Below are positions 45,315-54,577 of a DNA stretch of 64,000 nucleotides, one piece after another; position 1 is the first letter of the stretch; each line of letters opens with the position of its first letter. The DNA comes from Blastococcus haudaquaticus (lineage in GTDB: Bacteria; Actinomycetota; Actinomycetes; Mycobacteriales; Geodermatophilaceae), in the NCBI RefSeq assembly GCF_900230285.1, contig NZ_OCNK01000003.1, positions 682,001 to 746,000 of the forward strand, given 5' to 3'. The notes beneath the pieces are model-generated. The model did not search any database. It was given only the letters and a program-made list of their open reading frames with translations, and was not told the origin of the DNA. The position numbers were made by a program, and so were the translations under genes.

Positions 45315-46388
45315 GTGAGTCTCACCATCGGGATCGTCGGCCTGCCCAACGTCGGCAAGTCGACCCTCTTCAACGCCCTGACGAAGAACGACGTCCTCGC
45401 GGCGAACTACCCCTTCGCCACCATCGAGCCCAACGTCGGCGTGGTGGGCGTGCCCGACCCGCGGCTGGAGAAGCTGTCGGACATCTTCGGGTCGCAGAAG
45501 ATCATCCCGGCGACGGTGTCGTTCGTGGACATCGCCGGCATCGTCCGCGGTGCATCGGAGGGCGCGGGGCTCGGCAACAAGTTCCTGGCCAACATCCGCG
45601 AGAGCGACGCCATCTGCCAGGTGATCCGCGTCTTCACCGACCCCGACGTCGTCCACGTCGACGGCAAGGTGAGCCCGGCGGACGACATCGAGACGATCAA
45701 CACCGAGCTCCTCCTGGCCGACCTGCAGACGCTCGAGAAGGCGATCCCGCGGCTGGAGAAGGAGATGCGCAAGGACAAGGAGCGGGCCGCGCTGCACGCT
45801 GCCGCCGTCGACGCGCAGAAGGTCCTCGACGAGGGGAAGACCCTCTTCTCCGCCGGCATCGACCCCGCGCCGCTGCGCGAGCTCGGGCTGATGACCACCA
45901 AGCCGTTCCTCTACGTGTTCAACGTGGACGAGGAGGAGCTCGGCAACGAGCAGCTGATCGCCGAGCTGCGGGCGATGGTCGCCCCGGCCGAGGCGATCCT
46001 CATGGACGCGAAGATCGAGTCCGAGCTCGCCGAGCTGCCGGCCGAGGAGGCCGCGGAGCTGCTCGCCGGCATCGGTCAGGACGAGCCCGGCCTCGACCAG
46101 CTGGCCCGGGTCGGCTTCGCCACCCTCGGTCTGCAGACCTATCTGACCGCGGGCCCCAAGGAGGCGCGCGCCTGGACCATCCCGGTCGGCGCCACCGCCC
46201 CGCAGGCCGCGGGCGTCATCCACACCGACTTCCAGCGCGGCTTCATCAAGGCCGAGATCGTGTCCTACGACCAGCTGGTCGAGGCGGGCTCCATGGCCGA
46301 GGCCAAGTCCAAGGGCTGGGTCCGCATGGAGGGCAAGGAGTACGTCATGCAGGACGGCGACGTCGTGGAGTTCCGCTTCAACGTCTGA
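45315..46388 (+). CDS. ychF: Redox-regulated ATPase/GTPase YchF (Obg family)
   Basis: Conserved ribosome-associated P-loop protein that prefers ATP. The 357-aa product has G1 [15 protein letters not shown]3 DIAGIV, the HTH-like insert (about 130-200), the NKxD-equivalent NVDEEEL (degenerate, as normal for YchF), and the C-terminal TGS domain ([12 protein letters not shown], ending [17 protein letters not shown]). GTG 45315 gives the usual start [14 protein letters not shown]. Confidence 0.95.
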   Translation: MSLTIGIVGLPNVGKSTLFNALTKNDVLAANYPFATIEPNVGVVGVPDPRLEKLSDIFGSQKIIPATVSFVDIAGIVRGASEGAGLGNKFLANIRESDAICQVIRVFTDPDVVHVDGKVSPADDIETINTELLLADLQTLEKAIPRLEKEMRKDKERAALHAAAVDAQKVLDEGKTLFSAGIDPAPLRELGLMTTKPFLYVFNVDEEELGNEQLIAELRAMVAPAEAILMDAKIESELAELPAEEAAELLAGIGQDEPGLDQLARVGFATLGLQTYLTAGPKEARAWTIPVGATAPQAAGVIHTDFQRGFIKAEIVSYDQLVEAGSMAEAKSKGWVRMEGKEYVMQDGDVVEFRFNV

Positions 46389-46407
46389 CCCGGGGCTCCG
46401 CGGGTCA
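46386..46407. terminator. Short hairpin between convergent ychF and flavoprotein genes
   Basis: TGACCCG (46386-46392) pairs with CGGGTCA (46401-46407) around 8 bases. The stems are built on the two stop codons (TGA of ychF and TCA, the complement of the opposite stop). Confidence 0.5.
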
Positions 46408-47589
46408 CACCTTGCCGCGGAGGATGCGGCGGAAGTAGACCTGCGGCAGCACGTAGCGGTCGAACAGCCACGCCCAGCGGCGTGGCGTGAAGGGGTCCAC
46501 GAAGGGCACGGACGGGCTCGCCCGCCCGTCGCGGTCGACCTCGTTGAGCATGAGCTTCCGTCGGCTGACGGTGATGGGCATGACCGTGTAGCCGTCGTAC
46601 CTCGTCAGCTCTCTCCCGCTCCGGACGGCCGCCAGGTTACGGGACAGGACGTCGACCTGCTTCCGCAGTGCGCCGCCCGACGGGCGGGTGGCGAGGTCGG
46701 CCGCGTCGCCGATCGCCCAGATCGAGTCGTGCCGCCGAGCACGCAGCGTCTCCGGGTCGACGTCGACCAGGCCGGGAGCAGGCCGGGAGGCGAGCCCGGC
46801 ATCCGCGATCCAGCCCGGTGCCCGGTAGTGCGGCACGGCGTGGGCGAAGGCGACGTCGTGGAGCACCCGGCGGCCGGTCGGCGTCGCCACCGTCAGCGCG
46901 TGCACGTCCCAGTCCACGCTCTCGATGCGGGCATCCCGCAGCACCTCGACGCCGTAGTCCGCGAGGGCGGCCTCCAGCACCCGGTCTGCCTCCCGGACGC
47001 CCGTCCCGGTCGCTGCCGGCAGGACGAGCGTGACGTGCAGATCGGCGAGCACCCCCGTCCGCTGCCAGTGGTCGCACGCCATGAGCAGCGGCTTGAGCGC
47101 TGTCGGGCTGCAGGACGCCGGCTCCGGCGGCACGGTGAAGACGACCGAGCCCTGGCGCAGGGACGACAGCCTCGGCCACACCTGCGGCGCGCTGCCCGGC
47201 ACGTAGGTGGATGCGGCCCACCCGTCGGCGTACGCCTGCTGCAGCCCCGGCGTGGCGTCCCAGTCCTCCACGAGGCCCGGGCAGAGCACGAGGGTCGAGC
47301 AGGAGAGCGTCCGCCCGCCGCGCGTGCGCACGGTCAGGGCGGCCGGGTCGACCGCCTCGACGGCGTCGCGGACCCAGGTGCACCCGTCGGGGACGACGTC
47401 GGCCATCGGGCGTTCCAGATCGGCCATCGTCGCCTCCCCGGCGCCGACGTAGTTGAGCAGCGGCTTGTACCGGTGGACCGGCTGGGGTGCCGCGAGGGTG
47501 ACGTCCCGGGCGCCGTCGCGGATCAGCCGCGCGGCCAGGGAGATGCCGGCGTTGCCGCCGCCGATGATGAGGATCCCGCCGCGTTCCAC
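46405..47589 (-). CDS. FAD-dependent pyridine nucleotide-disulfide/sulfide:quinone oxidoreductase-like protein
   Basis: The 394-aa product has an N-terminal Rossmann FAD site (ILIIGGGNAGISLAARLI), the SQR/NDH-2-like layout, and a second FAD contact in HDSIWAIGDAADLATRPSG. The Cys in EPASCSPTALKPLLM sits where SQR has its CGAP active Cys, but I see no C-terminal partner Cys, so true sulfide:quinone activity is uncertain. The C-terminus (RRWAWLFDRYVLPQVYFRRIL) is amphipathic, fitting membrane attachment. GTG 47589. Confidence 0.8.
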   Translation of the reverse strand: MERGGILIIGGGNAGISLAARLIRDGARDVTLAAPQPVHRYKPLLNYVGAGEATMADLERPMADVVPDGCTWVRDAVEAVDPAALTVRTRGGRTLSCSTLVLCPGLVEDWDATPGLQQAYADGWAASTYVPGSAPQVWPRLSSLRQGSVVFTVPPEPASCSPTALKPLLMACDHWQRTGVLADLHVTLVLPAATGTGVREADRVLEAALADYGVEVLRDARIESVDWDVHALTVATPTGRRVLHDVAFAHAVPHYRAPGWIADAGLASRPAPGLVDVDPETLRARRHDSIWAIGDAADLATRPSGGALRKQVDVLSRNLAAVRSGRELTRYDGYTVMPITVSRRKLMLNEVDRDGRASPSVPFVDPFTPRRWAWLFDRYVLPQVYFRRILRGKV

Positions 47590-47685
47590 GTCGCTCCCGA
47601 CTGACGGCCGCGGACATCGGTCGCCGCCGCGGCTCGGCCACCGGGCTCCAGCCTGCAGAGCGCGGCCCGGCCGCGCACGGCGAGG

Positions 47686-47728
47686 GGCCGGGTGGTCGCC
47701 GGGAGCGTGACCTGGCGACCACCCGGCC
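47686..47728 (-). terminator. Perfect 15-bp hairpin after the 166-aa gene
   Basis: GGCCGGGTGGTCGCC (47686-47700) pairs exactly with GGCGACCACCCGGCC (47714-47728) around 13 bases, 15 bases past the stop at 47744. Confidence 0.85.
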
Positions 47729-47743
47729 GGCGAGCGCGCCGGG

Positions 47744-48244
47744 TCAGGTCGTGACGAGGCCGCGCACGTTCTCGGTGACCACGAGGGCCAGGCGGCGGGC
47801 CACGCGCAGACCCTGGTCGGCCAGCGCGAAGGTCGTCTCGATGAGCTCCTCCGGACGGACCAGCGCCGCCGGCACCAGGCTGCGGACGATCGTCGTCACG
47901 CCCTGGACGACGCCCGCGACGGCGTCCTCGCTGCTGTCGGCGGCGGCCGCCAGCCGACGGCGGGCCTGCGCCTGCTCCTGCTCGCGCAACTCCACGAGCA
48001 GGTCGCGGCGAACGGCGAGGACGAGCTGCCGGGCCCGCTCGTCGTGCGACCCGTTGCGGGCCGACTGCAGGACCTCGGCGGCCAGCAGCTCCCGGGCCCG
48101 GTCCTCGGCGTCGTCGCGGGTACGGCTGAGCTCCTCGAGCTCAGCGCCGGCCCCCTTCTGCTGGATGTCGGTGCGAGGCGTGTCGTCCTCGGTGCGCGCG
48201 GCGTCGGTGGGGATGGTCGGTGACTTCGGCTTCGGCGTGGTCAT
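47744..48244 (-). CDS. Unrecognised 166-aa helical protein
   Basis: ATG 48244 has GGAGG about 5 bases upstream. No named family. A charged, disordered N-terminus (1-45) is followed by a long helical, coiled-coil-like region (about 47-105, LEELSRTRDDAEDRARELLAAEVL, VELREQEQAQARRRLA) and amphipathic C-terminal helices (SLVPAALVRPEELIETTFALADQGLRVARRLA), somewhat like phasin or granule-coat proteins; that likeness is only structural. Ends at a strong terminator. Confidence 0.65.
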   Translation of the reverse strand: MTTPKPKSPTIPTDAARTEDDTPRTDIQQKGAGAELEELSRTRDDAEDRARELLAAEVLQSARNGSHDERARQLVLAVRRDLLVELREQEQAQARRRLAAAADSSEDAVAGVVQGVTTIVRSLVPAALVRPEELIETTFALADQGLRVARRLALVVTENVRGLVTT

Positions 48245-48360
48245 GGCTTCCTCCAGGGTCGGTTCCGTCCGGGCACGCCGAGCCTCCGGGCGGCAGGTGA
48301 CTCCCGGGAGAGCTGGAAGCGCACGGCAGAGGAGCGAGCCACCAACAACAGGCGGACGCG

Positions 48361-49230
48361 TCACCGCCGCAGCTCCGCCACCTCGTCCAGCCGCTGGAGC
48401 TTGTGCGGGTTCCGCATCGCGTACATGCGGGTGATCCGGCCGTCCTCCACGACGAAGGTGATCGCCGTGTCGAACTCGCCGCCCGCGTCGATCCGCGCGG
48501 CCACGGTGCCGTTGACCAGCGGCGTGGTGATCTCCACCCGCGGTGCGAACTGGGCGAACCGCGAGAGCGCGTTCGCCACCCGCTCGCTGCCGGTGATCGG
48601 CCGACGCGCGGCCGGTGCGAGCCCTCCGCTGTCGGCGACCACGACGACGTCCGGCGCGAGCACGTCCATGAGCCCCTGGATGTCGCCGGCGGTGACCGCG
48701 GCGAGGAAGCGGTCCACGACCTGCTGCTGCTCGGCGCGGCTCACCGCCATCCGGGGGCGGCGCGCAGCGACGTGCCCGCGTGCCCGGTGGGCGATCTGGC
48801 GGACCGCCGCGGGTGACTTGTCCACCGCCTCCGCGATCTCCTCGTACGGGACGTCGAAGACCTCGCGGAGCACGAGCACCGCGCGCTCCACCGGCGCGAG
48901 CGTCTCCAGCACGGTCAGCATCGCGATCGACACGCTCTCGGCGAGCTCGACGTCGTCGGCGACGTCCGGGCTGGTGAGCAGCGGCTCCGGCAGCCACTCC
49001 CCGACGTAGTCCTCGCGGCGCCGGGACATCGTGCGCAGCCGGTTGAGCGCCTGGCGGGTGACCATCCGGACCAGGTACGCCCGCGCGTCGCGGATCTCCG
49101 ACCGGTCCACCTCCGCCCACCGCAGCCACGTCTCCTGCACGACGTCGTCGGCGTCGGCGGCCGATCCGAGCATCTCGTAGGCGACGGTGAAGAGCAGGCT
49201 GCGGTGGGCGGTGAAGGGGTCTCCGGTCAT
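48361..49230 (-). CDS. ECF41-family RNA polymerase sigma factor (SigJ type) with SnoaL-like tail
   Basis: The 289-aa product has sigma region 2 (about 5-72: FTVAYEMLGSAADADDVVQETWLRW), region 4 (about 105-160: LETLAPVERAVLVLREVFDVPYEEIAEAVDKSPAAVRQIAHRAR) and a SnoaL/NTF2-like C-terminal domain (about 170-285) that tunes activity in ECF41 proteins instead of an anti-sigma factor. ATG 49230 overlaps the stop of the upstream CMD gene. The matching promoter lies in front of that gene, so the pair is probably self-activating, as known for ECF41. Confidence 0.94.
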   Translation of the reverse strand: MTGDPFTAHRSLLFTVAYEMLGSAADADDVVQETWLRWAEVDRSEIRDARAYLVRMVTRQALNRLRTMSRRREDYVGEWLPEPLLTSPDVADDVELAESVSIAMLTVLETLAPVERAVLVLREVFDVPYEEIAEAVDKSPAAVRQIAHRARGHVAARRPRMAVSRAEQQQVVDRFLAAVTAGDIQGLMDVLAPDVVVVADSGGLAPAARRPITGSERVANALSRFAQFAPRVEITTPLVNGTVAARIDAGGEFDTAITFVVEDGRITRMYAMRNPHKLQRLDEVAELRR

Positions 49231-49820
49231 GCCCGGGCGACGCCGTCCGTCGAGGCGGTCGCCAGCGGCGGCAGGCCGCAGGCATCCGAGAACTCCGCCG
49301 AGTGGATCCCGAGGGCGACGTTGCCGCGCGCGGTCATGTTCATCATGCCGATCCTGGCGGTCAGCTCCACCAGCGCGGGAGCGCCCAGCGCCGCGAGCAG
49401 GGCCGCCGTCATCTCGTCGGTCACCGCCGGCGGGGTCTGGCTCATCGCCTCGGCGTACTCCATGACCCGCCGCTCCAGCGGGGTGAACGCGGTGGACTCC
49501 CGCCACCGCGGCACCTCCCGCGCCTTGGCCTCGTCGAGCCCGCGGTTGTGGGCCATGAAGTAGTGGAGGTCCAGGCAGAAGCTGCACCCGACCACGCCCG
49601 CTGCGGTCATGGCGGCGAACGACGCCAGGTTGGGGTCCAGCCGGTTCCACGAGTCGACCTTGCGGCCGAAGCCCATCGAGTCCTTGAAGACGGCCGGGTA
49701 GTGCCACATGACGCCGGCTGCTTCCGGCACCTGGCCGAACATCTTGCGCATCACGATCTTGAGCAGGCCCCCGTAGACGCCGGTGATCTCGGCGGCGGGG
49801 ACCCGGGTGCTGCTCGTCAT
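49227..49820 (-). CDS. Carboxymuconolactone decarboxylase/AhpD-family protein (ECF41 partner)
   Basis: The 197-aa product of the CMD/AhpD fold has the redox-type motif CSFCLDLHYFMAHNRG (CxxC plus His). ATG 49820 has AGGAGGAG upstream; an in-frame ATG at 49850 lies in the promoter. CMD, oxidoreductase or epimerase genes are the standard neighbours and targets of ECF41 sigma factors. It is translationally coupled to the sigma gene (ATGA, 49227-49230). Its physiological substrate is unknown. Confidence 0.92.
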   Translation of the reverse strand: MTSSTRVPAAEITGVYGGLLKIVMRKMFGQVPEAAGVMWHYPAVFKDSMGFGRKVDSWNRLDPNLASFAAMTAAGVVGCSFCLDLHYFMAHNRGLDEAKAREVPRWRESTAFTPLERRVMEYAEAMSQTPPAVTDEMTAALLAALGAPALVELTARIGMMNMTARGNVALGIHSAEFSDACGLPPLATASTDGVARA

Positions 49821-49853
49821 GTCTCCTCCTGGGTGCGGTGGTGTCGACATGAA

Positions 49854-49880
49854 GACACCGGCCGGAACCCGGGTGTGACA
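49854..49880 (-). promoter_or_regulatory. ECF41 consensus promoter of the CMD-sigma operon
   Basis: Read on the minus strand: TGTCACA (49880-49874), exactly 16 bases, then TGTC (49857-49854). This matches the published ECF41 consensus TGTCACA-N16-CGTC except for one base. The predicted start lies about 25-30 bases before ATG 49820. Confidence 0.85.
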
Positions 49881-49888
49881 CCCGCAGC

Positions 49889-50527
49889 TCAGTCGGAGGC
49901 GGCGGCCCGTTCGTCCCGGAGGGCCTGGAACACCCGGCGCCGCAGCGCGTCACCGACGTGCTCGGGGACGTTCATGAACTTCATGGCCATGAGCCACCGG
50001 GGCCCACGGGCAGCGGTCCACACGATCTCGCCGTGCAGCTCCACGGTCAGGTCGTCCAGGGTGAGCGTGGCCGTCGCGGCGGTCGACGGCTCGGGGGGCA
50101 CGCCCCAGCCGTCCATCAGCGCACGCATGCCGCCCTCGCTGAGGTCGACCGTCGTGCCCGTCATCAGCGCACCGGCCCACGGGATCAGGACCGGGAGCTG
50201 CACGCGACCCCGCACCGCCTTGCGCCGCTGGCTGCGCTCGGCGGGGCCGCTGACGGCGATGTGCCAGCGCGGCGTCTCGCCGTCCTCGACCTCGAGGACG
50301 GTGCCCGCGAGGGTCCACTCCTCCGTGCCGCCGATCCAGTAGAGCTCGGCGGGGTCGTTCGCCGTCACAGCGCCGGCCAGCCATTCCAGCCCGCCCGCGC
50401 TGGGGCCGACGACGACGACCTCCGCGGTCGCGAGCACCACGCTCGCGGTCACGGTGACCCCGCGGGAGACGAGCGTGACGTCGGCGGAGGTGCTGGTCCT
50501 CGGCCGATCCAGGTCCAGGTCGATCAC
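49889..50527 (-). CDS. PilZ-domain c-di-GMP receptor
   Basis: The 212-aa product has an N-terminal YcgR-like beta domain (about 10-95) and a C-terminal PilZ domain (about 98-205) with the c-di-GMP motif RRKAVRGRVQLPV (RxxxR) and DLSEGGM. GTG 50527 has GAGGAG about 8 bases upstream; longer frames are shadows of selO. YcgR-type proteins slow the flagellar motor when c-di-GMP is high. That fits a motile organism with the GGDEF-EAL protein at 61098, though the genes are not adjacent. Confidence 0.85.
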   Translation of the reverse strand: MIDLDLDRPRTSTSADVTLVSRGVTVTASVVLATAEVVVVGPSAGGLEWLAGAVTANDPAELYWIGGTEEWTLAGTVLEVEDGETPRWHIAVSGPAERSQRRKAVRGRVQLPVLIPWAGALMTGTTVDLSEGGMRALMDGWGVPPEPSTAATATLTLDDLTVELHGEIVWTAARGPRWLMAMKFMNVPEHVGDALRRRVFQALRDERAAASD

Positions 50528-50709
50528 GTGGGCGTCTCCTCGCGGCGGTAGAGCAGTGCGGCGGCACCCCTGCCGTCCCGCGGAAAGTAGCCGGACGACC
50601 GGCGGATCGGCTGCAGAACAGCGGCGTGTCGGAAGCACATGTGCCCCCGTCGGCGAAAAAGATGGTTGGAGCGCCGTCCCCGGGGTATCGCTGATCGGTT
50701 TCTGCGGGG

Positions 50710-52173
50710 TCAGGTCCCGCAGAAGGTCCGGTAGGCGCCGAAGTCCTGCGGGGCCGGGGCGGCGTAGCGCTCGAGGCCGGGACGCTCGTCGTAGGGAGCT
50801 GTCACGGCCGCGACCAACCGCTCGAGCGGAGCGACGTCGCCCTCGGTGGCCGCGTCCAGAGCCTCCTCGACGAGGTGGTTCCGCGGGATGTAGACCGGGT
50901 TCACCCGGTCCATGGCCGCGGCATCCGGAGCGAGGGCCAGCCAGCGCGCGGTCCACGCGTCGATCGCCGCGAGGTCGAGGAAGAGCAGGCGCGCGGGCTC
51001 CGCGTCGCCTCGTGCCGCCGAGCCCAGCGCGCGGAAGAACGACGTCAGGTCGACGTGGTCCCGGGCCAGCAGCCGCAGCAGGTCCTCGACCAGCGCCGAG
51101 ACGTCCGCGTCCGCGACCGTGCTCGGCAGACCCAGCTTGGCGCGCATGCCGGCCGCCCAGGCGGCGTCGTACCGCGGCCGGAAGCCACGCAGCGCCTCGA
51201 CGGCGACAGGGATGGCCTGCTCCTCGTCGTCGTGCAGCAGGGGGAGGAGCGCCTCGGCCAGCCGCGCGAGGTTCCACTCCGCGGCCAGGGGCTGGTTGCT
51301 GTAGCGGTACCGCCCGCCGGAGTCGATCGAGCTGTACACGGTCGCCGGGTCGTAGGCGTCCAGGAAGGCGCACGGCCCGTAGTCGATCGTCTCGCCGGAG
51401 ATCGTCATGTTGTCGGTGTTCATGACGCCGTGCACGAAGCCCACCAGCATCCACTGCGCCACCAGCGACGCCTGCGCCGCCAGCACCCCCTCGAAGAGGG
51501 CGAGGTAGGGGCGCTCCGCCTGCGCCGCGGCCGGGTGGTGGCGGCTGATGGCGTGGTCGGCGAGCCGGCGCAGCAGGTCGACGTCGCCGGTCGCCCGGGC
51601 GTACTGGAAGCTGCCCACGCGCAGATGACTGCTCGCCACGCGGGCGAGGACGGCGCCCGGCAGCACCGTCTCGCGGCGCACCTGGCGGCCGGTCGCCACC
51701 ACGGCCAGCGAGCGGGTCGTCGGGATGCCGAGCGCGTGCATCGCCTCGCTGACGACGTACTCCCGCAGCATCGGGCCGACCGCAGCGAGCCCGTCGCCAC
51801 CCCGGGCGAAGGGCGTCCGGCCCGAGCCCTTGAGGTGCAGATCCAGGAGCCGGCCGTCGTCGCCGGTCAGCTCCCCGAGCAGGAGGGCCCGTCCGTCGCC
51901 GAGCCGGGGGGAGTAGCCGCCGAACTGGTGCCCGGCGTAGCCCTGGGCCACCGGGGTGGCGCCGTCCGGGACGGCGGTCCCGGTGAGCAGACCCAGGCCG
52001 GCCGGTCCGCGCAGCCAGTCGGTGTCCAGGCCGAGCTCCGTGGCCAGCGGCTCGTTCAGCACGAGCAGTCGGGGGTCGGGGGCGTCCTCGGCCTGCCACG
52101 GCACGGCCAGCTCAGCGAGCTCGCGCGCGAAGCGGTTCCCGAGGTGGACGGTCGGTGCGGGGGCGACGCTCAC
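50710..52173 (-). CDS. selO: Protein adenylyltransferase SelO (YdiU family)
   Basis: Pseudokinase-fold enzyme that AMPylates proteins under redox stress. The 487-aa product shows [37 protein letters not shown], metal-binding region [22 protein letters not shown], and [13 protein letters not shown]. The C-terminal FCGT places Cys where animal SelO has selenocysteine. ATG 52173. Confidence 0.94.
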   Translation of the reverse strand: MSVAPAPTVHLGNRFARELAELAVPWQAEDAPDPRLLVLNEPLATELGLDTDWLRGPAGLGLLTGTAVPDGATPVAQGYAGHQFGGYSPRLGDGRALLLGELTGDDGRLLDLHLKGSGRTPFARGGDGLAAVGPMLREYVVSEAMHALGIPTTRSLAVVATGRQVRRETVLPGAVLARVASSHLRVGSFQYARATGDVDLLRRLADHAISRHHPAAAQAERPYLALFEGVLAAQASLVAQWMLVGFVHGVMNTDNMTISGETIDYGPCAFLDAYDPATVYSSIDSGGRYRYSNQPLAAEWNLARLAEALLPLLHDDEEQAIPVAVEALRGFRPRYDAAWAAGMRAKLGLPSTVADADVSALVEDLLRLLARDHVDLTSFFRALGSAARGDAEPARLLFLDLAAIDAWTARWLALAPDAAAMDRVNPVYIPRNHLVEEALDAATEGDVAPLERLVAAVTAPYDERPGLERYAAPAPQDFGAYRTFCGT

Positions 52174-52325
52174 CTTCCCGAATGTACGTGCGAACGCCTG
52201 CTCCGGCCGGGGGAGCGGTCGGTGCCCGACGGCGGCACCGTGCGGGGCACCCTGACCGCGGAACCAGGGATCGGTCCGGGGGTTACCGGATGTTCCTGCG
52301 GTTCGTCGCTCGGCAGGCTCGTGGC

Positions 52326-52667
52326 ATGACCAACGCAGTCCCGACCACCCCGTCCGAATCCCCGTCCGCCGAGCAGCTCCCGCCGCCGGCCCGGCCCCAG
52401 CTCCGCCGCAGCGGCACCGACCGCATGATCGGTGGCGTCAGCGGTGGGCTGGCCGAGTACAGCGGCATCGATCCCGTCCTCTGGCGGGTCGGTTTCGTCG
52501 GCCTCACCCTCGCCGGCGGTGCCGGTGTCGCGATCTACCTGCTCCTGTGGGTCCTCATGCCGTCGGGACCGCTGCGTCCCGGTGACGAGCCCAGCCCGCT
52601 GGAACAGCTGATCGGGCGCATCCACGCCCGACTGTCCGGCGCCCGGGCGACCGGCCCGCAGGCCTGA
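52326..52667 (+). CDS. PspC-domain envelope protein
   Basis: The 113-aa product has a Pro-rich N-terminus and one PspC domain (about 27-82: [54 protein letters not shown]), with one membrane helix. PspC proteins take part in envelope-stress responses. ATG 52326; divergent from selO. Confidence 0.88.
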   Translation: MTNAVPTTPSESPSAEQLPPPARPQLRRSGTDRMIGGVSGGLAEYSGIDPVLWRVGFVGLTLAGGAGVAIYLLLWVLMPSGPLRPGDEPSPLEQLIGRIHARLSGARATGPQA

Positions 52668-52692
52668 CCGGCGTCGGCGTCGCGACCGTCAG
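52664..52692. terminator. Weak hairpin between convergent PspC and 72-aa genes
   Basis: CTGACCGG (52664-52671) and CCGTCAG (52686-52692) pair with one bulged C. Both stop codons sit in the stem. Confidence 0.4.
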
Positions 52693-52907
52693 CCGGCGAT
52701 CCGCGAGCACTCCGCACACCGCGGGGCATCGCGGTCGTCGCTCCAGTCGGCCCCGGCCGCCGCCGTGACCAGGACACCGCAGACGGACGCGTCCAGGCCG
52801 TCGACCACCGGCCTGGCCACCGCATGGGCCATCCCCGGGAACACGACGTGGTGGCCCGCCCCGGAGCGGGGGGCGTCCGTGCCGATCACGAAGAGGCTGG
52901 CGGTCAT
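52689..52907 (-). CDS. Small 72-aa protein with a CxxC motif
   Basis: No family recognised. ATG 52907 opens MTASLFVIGTDAPRSGAGHH. The C-terminal RCAECSR (CxxC) might bind metal or be redox-active. Divergent from the gene at 52994 with 86 bases between. Confidence 0.5.
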   Translation of the reverse strand: MTASLFVIGTDAPRSGAGHHVVFPGMAHAVARPVVDGLDASVCGVLVTAAAGADWSDDRDAPRCAECSRIAG

Positions 52908-52993
52908 GGCACGAGAGTGCGCACCCGAGGTGTCGGCAGGGTGACGGCCCACCGAACATTCGGCGCAACGGCTCCCCGCGGAAGGAGCACCCG

Positions 52994-53620
52994 ATGTCCG
53001 AGCAGGAGATCCGGGCGGCGATCGTCGCCGAGCGACGGGCTCAGCTGGAGCTCTACGCGTCGCTGTCGGAGGAGCAGTGGGACGTGTCCAGCCTCTGCTC
53101 CGGCTGGCGGGTGCGGGAGGTCCTGGCCCACACCACCATGCCCTTCCGGTACTCCGCACCCAGGGTCGCCTGGGAGATGGTGAAGGCTCGGGGGAGCGCG
53201 GAGCGGATGGCCGACCGCCGTGCCCGCATCGACGCCGGGCAGCTCTCCGCCGGGCAGCTGTGGGAGTCCCTGCGGGACGACGTCGAGCACCCCTGGGTGC
53301 CGCCCGGCGGGGGACTGCTCGGCGCGCTGTCGCACGACGTCATCCACGGGCTCGACGTAGCAGTACCCCTGGGACTGGACCACCTCGTCGCTCCGGAGAG
53401 GGTGGCGATGGTGCTCGGGGGCCTGGAGGGAGAGCAGCGCGCCCTCGGTGTGGACCTCGACGGCGTGCGGCTGCAGGCGGACGACGTCGACTGGACCTGG
53501 GGGACCGGCGAGCCGGTCCGTGGTCGGGCACAGGACCTCCTCCTGCTGGTGTGCGCCCGGAGGGTCCCGGGCGGACGGCTGCACGGGCCGGCTCCTGCAC
53601 GCCTCTCGCCGGCCGTCTGA
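52994..53620 (+). CDS. Maleylpyruvate isomerase-family mycothiol-dependent enzyme
   Basis: The 208-aa product of the DinB/MDMPI fold starts with a long helix (AAIVAERRAQLELYASLSEEQWDVSSLCSGWRVREVLAHTT). It has His residues at family metal positions (VLAHTT; LSHDVIHGLDVAVPLG). Such enzymes use mycothiol, the actinobacterial thiol, for transferase or isomerase reactions. The substrate is unknown. ATG 52994 has GGAAGGAG nearby. Confidence 0.85.
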   Translation: MSEQEIRAAIVAERRAQLELYASLSEEQWDVSSLCSGWRVREVLAHTTMPFRYSAPRVAWEMVKARGSAERMADRRARIDAGQLSAGQLWESLRDDVEHPWVPPGGGLLGALSHDVIHGLDVAVPLGLDHLVAPERVAMVLGGLEGEQRALGVDLDGVRLQADDVDWTWGTGEPVRGRAQDLLLLVCARRVPGGRLHGPAPARLSPAV

Positions 53621-53745
53621 CAGCAGGCCCGGCGGTGGGCGCGGCCTCCGGACCCGTCTGCCGTCGTCCGACGATCCCGCGGCGGAACATCTCCTCCGAT
53701 CCACGCTCGTCCGCCAGACTCGACGGGGACGACCGGGAGGTGCGG

Positions 53746-54330
53746 ATGGCGGGCAACAGCAACTACGTCGCGGAGCTGCAGTTCGGCGGCCCCAGGATCG
53801 ACGATGACGCCTTCGTGGCGCCGACGGCGGTCGTCGTGGGCGCCGTGGCGCTCGGCTCGCGGGCGAGCATCTGGTACGGCGCCGTGGCCCGCGCCGACGA
53901 GGAGGTCATCGCCATCGGGCCCGACTCCAACATCCAGGACGGCTGCACGCTGCACTCCGACCCGGGCTTCCCGCTGCTCGTCGGCCGAGGGGTCACCGTC
54001 GGGCACCGGGTGGTCCTGCACGGGGCGCGGGTCGACGACGACGTGCTGGTCGGCATGGGCAGCGTCGTGATGAACGGAGCGCACATCGGCGCGGGTTCGA
54101 TCGTCGCGGCGGGAGCTGTGGTCACCCCGAAGACGACGGTGCCGCCGGGGTCCGTGGTGGCCGGGATCCCGGCGAAGGTGGTCCGCCGGACGACGGACGA
54201 CGACCTCGCGCACATCCGCGCCCATGCCCGGAGCTACACCGAGCGCCTGCCCGCCGCGCGCAAGGTCCGCCCCGTCATCCGCCGTCCCCTTCCGCCTGCG
54301 GGGCCCTTCTTCGACGACGGCATGCCGTGA
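53746..54330 (+). CDS. Gamma-class carbonic anhydrase-family protein
   Basis: Left-handed beta-helix trimer subunit of 194 aa. The zinc-His pattern CTLHSDPG, then VTVGHRVVLHGARV, matches gamma-CA/YrdA proteins. Hexapeptide turns SRASIWYGAVARAD and ILPGSVVAGIPAKVVR-like end (PPGSVVAGIPAKVVR) are present. ATG 53746 has GGGAGG 5 bases upstream. The GTGA overlap with the next small gene (54327-54330) suggests coupling. Confidence 0.92.
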   Translation: MAGNSNYVAELQFGGPRIDDDAFVAPTAVVVGAVALGSRASIWYGAVARADEEVIAIGPDSNIQDGCTLHSDPGFPLLVGRGVTVGHRVVLHGARVDDDVLVGMGSVVMNGAHIGAGSIVAAGAVVTPKTTVPPGSVVAGIPAKVVRRTTDDDLAHIRAHARSYTERLPAARKVRPVIRRPLPPAGPFFDDGMP

Positions 54331-54545
54331 CCGACCCGCGGCCGTCCGAGGAGGACGTCGAGCCCGACGACGCCCAGGCACTGTCCCGCGCCACCGGCGG
54401 CGGCGGGACCGACGCACCCGACGCCGGTTCCACCACGGGCACCGGTGAGTCGGAGACCTTCGTCGGCCGGGTGGCCGGCCAGGACGTCGGCTACGCGGGC
54501 GAGACCGGCGCGGAGCGGCGCCAGGCCGCTGCCGAGGAGAACTGA
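54327..54545 (+). CDS. Small acidic 72-aa protein
   Basis: No family recognised. It begins at GTG 54327, inside the stop of the carbonic anhydrase gene. The composition is disordered: Asp/Glu/Thr/Gly-rich, with a more ordered end (ETFVGRVAGQDVGYAGETGAERRQAAAEE). It is supported by the overlap and by its clean stop in the terminator stem. Confidence 0.6.
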   Translation: MTDPRPSEEDVEPDDAQALSRATGGGGTDAPDAGSTTGTGESETFVGRVAGQDVGYAGETGAERRQAAAEEN

Positions 54546-54577
54546 CGGCCCCGTCCGGGGGCTCGCCGTCCGTCAGT
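54541..54577. terminator. Hairpin between convergent small gene and sdhB
   Basis: ACTGACGG (54541-54548) pairs with CCGTCAGT (54570-54577), with an inner CCCC/GGGG helix. The TGA stop of the plus gene and the complement of the sdhB stop both sit in the outer stem, so it can end transcripts both ways. Confidence 0.6.

Noticed and set aside
46405-47589. Firm call of sulfide:quinone reductase
   Set aside because: Only one of the expected redox cysteines is seen, so the feature is left as a general flavoprotein.
50640-50700. AT-richer patch (GGCGAAAAAGATGG) between selO and the PilZ gene as a sign of transfer or an RNA gene
   Set aside because: Only about 20 bases long, no stem of note; probably just promoter or terminator sequence.
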